A stretch of DNA of 64,000 bases from Candidatus Avedoeria danica (lineage in GTDB: Bacteria > Chloroflexota > Anaerolineae > Epilineales > Epilineaceae), in contig JADJCV010000004.1 in assembly GCA_016703025.1 (NCBI GenBank), forward strand, positions 1,178,001 to 1,242,000, given 5' to 3'. Numbering within the stretch: the stretch's first letter is position 1; each line of letters begins with the position of its first letter. Of this stretch, positions 61,671-64,000 are shown one piece after another. The notes beneath the pieces are model-generated. The model saw only the letters and a program-made list of their open reading frames with translations, was not told the origin of the DNA and searched no databases. The position numbers and the translations under genes are program-made.

Positions 61671-61705
61671 GCGCCCCGGGTCGGGTTCTTCCTGGCTCGG
61701 GGCGC
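61671..61705 (+). terminator. Terminator between rpmE and dcd
   Basis: GCGCCCCG (61671-61678) pairs with CGGGGCGC (61698-61705), followed by TTTGTG. Probably ends the ribosomal protein operon. Confidence 0.65.
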
Positions 61706-61779
61706 TTTGTGTGCCACCCAGCCGGCCCCGCCCCTTGGGTGCCGGATCCGCCGATCGGCGGTGCGCGAAGGAGCGGACC

Positions 61780-62358
61780 ATGGTCCTGAGCGACGGTGAA
61801 ATCATCGAGCGCGTGCGCGATGGCGGGATGATCGAACCGTTCTTCGACCACCTCGTCAGCCAGGGCGTCGTATCGTATGGACTGTCGAGCTACGGCTACG
61901 ACTTCCGCGTCGCCGACGAGTTCAAGGTGTTCTCAAACGTGAACTACACCGCCGTCGACCCCAAGGCGTTCAGCCCCGACGCGTTCGTCGACATCGTGAC
62001 GCCCGACGTCTGCATCATCCCGCCGAACTCGTTCGCCCTGGCGCGGACCGTCGAGTACTTCCGGATCCCGCGCGACATCATCACGGTTTGTCTCGGCAAG
62101 AGCACGTACGCCCGCTGCGGCATCATCTTGAACGTGACCCCCTTCGAGCCCGGCTGGGAAGGCCATGCCACGCTCGAGATCTCGAACACGACGCCGTTGC
62201 CGGCCAAGATCTACGCCAACGAGGGCATCGGCCAAGTCCTCTTCCTCCGCGGCAGCCGCGAGTGCCTGACGAGCTACAAGGACCGCAAGGGCAAGTACGA
62301 TCGGCAGCACGGGATCGTGTTGCCACGCATCCTCGGCGGCGACGGCGCGCCGCGCTGA
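61780..62358 (+). CDS. dcd: dCTP deaminase
   Basis: 192 residues. The trimeric dUTPase-fold family motifs are SSYGYDFRV, LGKSTYARCGI and the catalytic glutamate in GHATLEISN, then ANEGIGQVLF. It converts dCTP to dUTP for thymidylate synthesis; a bifunctional deaminase/dUTPase form cannot be excluded. AAGGAG lies 7 nt before the ATG. Confidence 0.95.
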   Translation: MVLSDGEIIERVRDGGMIEPFFDHLVSQGVVSYGLSSYGYDFRVADEFKVFSNVNYTAVDPKAFSPDAFVDIVTPDVCIIPPNSFALARTVEYFRIPRDIITVCLGKSTYARCGIILNVTPFEPGWEGHATLEISNTTPLPAKIYANEGIGQVLFLRGSRECLTSYKDRKGKYDRQHGIVLPRILGGDGAPR

Positions 62359-62398
62359 CGCCGCCGTCGTGTCATCGGAGGCATCCGCCGGCGGCGTG

Positions 62399-63187
62399 AT
62401 GACGATCGACGTCAGCAACCTGCTGACGAGCATCGTCATCTGGCACGGCGACACACCGACCCATCACTTCCAGGCCGGGACGGATCCGCGGCGGACCGTC
62501 GACGAGTGCGCGCTGCTGATCGAGCGCTGGCTGCGCTCGGTCGGCGTCACGCCGGGTGCGCTCGACGGTGCCGCGATCGCGTGCGTCGTGCCCGTGCTCG
62601 GCGGGATCACCGCCGAGGCGTGCGAGCGCGTGCTCGGCCGTCAACCGCTCGTCATCGGGCCCGGCATGCGCACCGGTGTTGCGATTCGAACGGACGACCC
62701 GCGCGAGGTCGGCGCCGACCGGATCGCCAACGCCGTCGCCGCGCGGGAACGGTTCGGCGCGCCGGTCATCATCGTCGATTTCGCCACGGCGCTGTCGATC
62801 GATGTCGTGAACGCCGAAGGGCACTACGTCGGGGCGATCATCGCGCCCGGTATCGAGGTGGCGGCCGAGGCGCTCGAACGACGGACGGCACAGCTCGGCC
62901 GGATCCCGCTCGCCGCGCCACCGCACGTCATCGGCGACAGCACGTCGCATGGCCTGCAGTCCGGTCTCGTGCTCGGCCACGCGGCGATGGTGGACGGTTT
63001 GGTGGCCCGCGTGCAGGCCGAGTGGGGCCCGGCCGCGGTCGTGGCCACAGGCGAGTCCGGCGCCGCGCCGGAGATCGTCCGGCTCTGCGCCTCGATCGAC
63101 CACTTCGACCCGTTGTTGACGCTCGACGGGCTTTCGCGCCTGTTTCGCGGCTGGATCGAACGTCCGCCTCAGGTGCGACGTTCGTGA
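62399..63187 (+). CDS. coaX: Type III pantothenate kinase-like protein, divergent motifs
   Basis: 262 residues. Overall order fits CoaX: N-terminal strand TIDVSN, VGADRIANAVAARE, VIIVDFATALSIDVV, YVGAIIAPGI and a late VVATGES. However, the phosphate-binding DxGNT motif reads DVSNL, the second-site DFGTAT reads DFATAL, and the ATGG ending is ATGE. Type III kinases phosphorylate pantothenate, the first step of CoA synthesis. The changes raise doubt about activity. ATG 62399 is preferred to GTG 62369 because it starts at the first conserved strand; no good ribosome site supports either. Confidence 0.75.
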   Translation: MTIDVSNLLTSIVIWHGDTPTHHFQAGTDPRRTVDECALLIERWLRSVGVTPGALDGAAIACVVPVLGGITAEACERVLGRQPLVIGPGMRTGVAIRTDDPREVGADRIANAVAARERFGAPVIIVDFATALSIDVVNAEGHYVGAIIAPGIEVAAEALERRTAQLGRIPLAAPPHVIGDSTSHGLQSGLVLGHAAMVDGLVARVQAEWGPAAVVATGESGAAPEIVRLCASIDHFDPLLTLDGLSRLFRGWIERPPQVRRS

Positions 63188-63283
63188 GGGTAGTGCCCCG
63201 GCGCCGCTGATGCTCGATCCCGCCGTCCCCGCTGCGCGGCGGTCCCAACATGTTTCCCACCCCACTGTGCCAGGAGGTGTTCG

Positions 63284-64000
63284 ATGCGCCCCACGCCCCG
63301 CCATGCCCATGCGCTCCGCGCGCCGTTGCTCGTCGCCGGGCTCATGTGCGGCCTCGGCCTTGCCGCGCTCGGCATGGGTGCACGCACCGCCGTGGCCCAA
63401 CGGCCCGTGCCGCTCGACTTCGGTCCGTACCTGAACCGCTACGGCACGCGCCATGTCGTCCGCATCCCGGCCGGCGGGCCGGGCGCGAGCGCCGTGATCG
63501 AGGTCACGAACGCCGGCTGGATCCCGACGGACGCCGCCGTCGTCGTCATCGCCGCCGGCGGCCGCGCGGATTGCGGCACGGCGCCGCCGCGTCCGGTCAC
63601 CGTCCGGTGCCTCCCGGCGATCGCGCCGAAGACCTCCGTCCGCGTCGAGATCCCGGCCGGCGAGTCGTCGAACGTGTTCGTGTACAGCGTCGTACCGGGT
63701 CAGACGGCCGGGTGCGGCGCGCTGGACGACGTGGGCGGCGGCGGGACGCTCCTGTCCGCGTGGGAGGCCGCCAGCTGGCGAGCGGCGCCCGGCGAGCCGC
63801 TGGCGGTCGGCGGCATCGCAACGAGCGGCGCCGACTCGCTCGGGCTGTCCGCTGCAGCCACCACCGGCCTCGGCGAGCTCTTCCGCAGCCAGCCGGGCGG
63901 CGCGGCCGGCGGGCGCCGACCAACCATCCTGCCGCAGGCGCTCGCCTACGCGCCGACGACGGGCGCGCAGACGACGCTCACGAACGTCGACATGAACTGC
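63284..64000 (+). CDS. Secreted protein of unknown function (3' end outside window)
   Basis: At least 239 residues, open to the right edge with no stop. A clear signal peptide (about 8-38, ending TAVAQ) follows AGGAGG with 6-nt spacing, so the start is secure. The visible part has an Ig-like stretch (HVVRIPAGGPGASAVIEVTNAGW) and five or more cysteines, suggesting disulfides. I do not recognise the family. The tract after residue 130 is beta-rich and may be a repeat module continuing outside. Confidence 0.75.
   Translation, partial: MRPTPRHAHALRAPLLVAGLMCGLGLAALGMGARTAVAQRPVPLDFGPYLNRYGTRHVVRIPAGGPGASAVIEVTNAGWIPTDAAVVVIAAGGRADCGTAPPRPVTVRCLPAIAPKTSVRVEIPAGESSNVFVYSVVPGQTAGCGALDDVGGGGTLLSAWEAASWRAAPGEPLAVGGIATSGADSLGLSAAATTGLGELFRSQPGGAAGGRRPTILPQALAYAPTTGAQTTLTNVDMNC

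Overview
High-GC bacterial chromosome, densely coded on both strands, with many stop/start overlaps (ATGA, GTGA, TGATG) and frequent GTG or TTG starts. The gene content (multi-cysteine CcmH, FHA-SEDS-PBP cluster, inositol-1-phosphate synthase, several signal peptidases, Pro/Thr-rich lipoproteins) suggests an uncultured Chloroflexota of the Anaerolineae/Ardenticatenia type. That is an inference from family resemblance; no rRNA or other decisive marker lies in the window.

Left third (1-15.9 kb, all leftward). A BlaI-type repressor and an M56 membrane peptidase head the run. A promoter with a BlaI-like operator follows, then a large beta-propeller lipoprotein, two CGC-motif DUF1573 proteins, a SurA-like/thioredoxin fusion and a cysteine-free DUF1573-like protein. 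After a separate promoter comes a cytochrome c maturation operon: ccmE, ccmF, ccmH, ccmG, a ccmI-like gene, a large dihaem cytochrome c, a ccmD-like gene and a DUF2085 membrane protein cut by the left edge. The theme is extracytoplasmic thiol and haem chemistry.

16-24 kb: a LysM lipoprotein, a cytochrome b5-like/MBL hydrolase/signal peptidase group, a zinc-ribbon protein, then two FHA proteins, a SEDS glycosyltransferase and a class B PBP (wall synthesis). 24-35.5 kb: purB (frameshifted), a CCA/poly(A) polymerase-like protein, two overlapping signal peptidases, radA, serS, mutL, a Trm112-like protein and inositol-1-phosphate synthase. 35.6-44 kb: two secreted proteins (one a matrixin-like protease), typA, msrPQ, an SDR and a secreted Kelch-like protein, with good hairpin terminators between units.

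44-64 kb: gatC-gatA, an aminotransferase (frameshifted), gatB and an RNA methyltransferase; an I9-like small protein with a subtilase; punA-xerC (leftward); etfB-etfA; a probably frameshifted surface protein; pth; a glycosyltransferase; two sugar epimerases; the rplU-rpmA-rpmE ribosomal genes; dcd; a divergent coaX; and a secreted protein cut by the right edge.

No tRNA, rRNA, CRISPR array, insertion sequence or prophage was recognised. No gene-free stretch exceeds about 300 bases. The two longest, 40898-41193 and 42100-42392, hold respectively nothing I could identify and one good promoter. Two housekeeping genes are broken by single-base length changes in short homopolymers, which look more like assembly errors than real decay.
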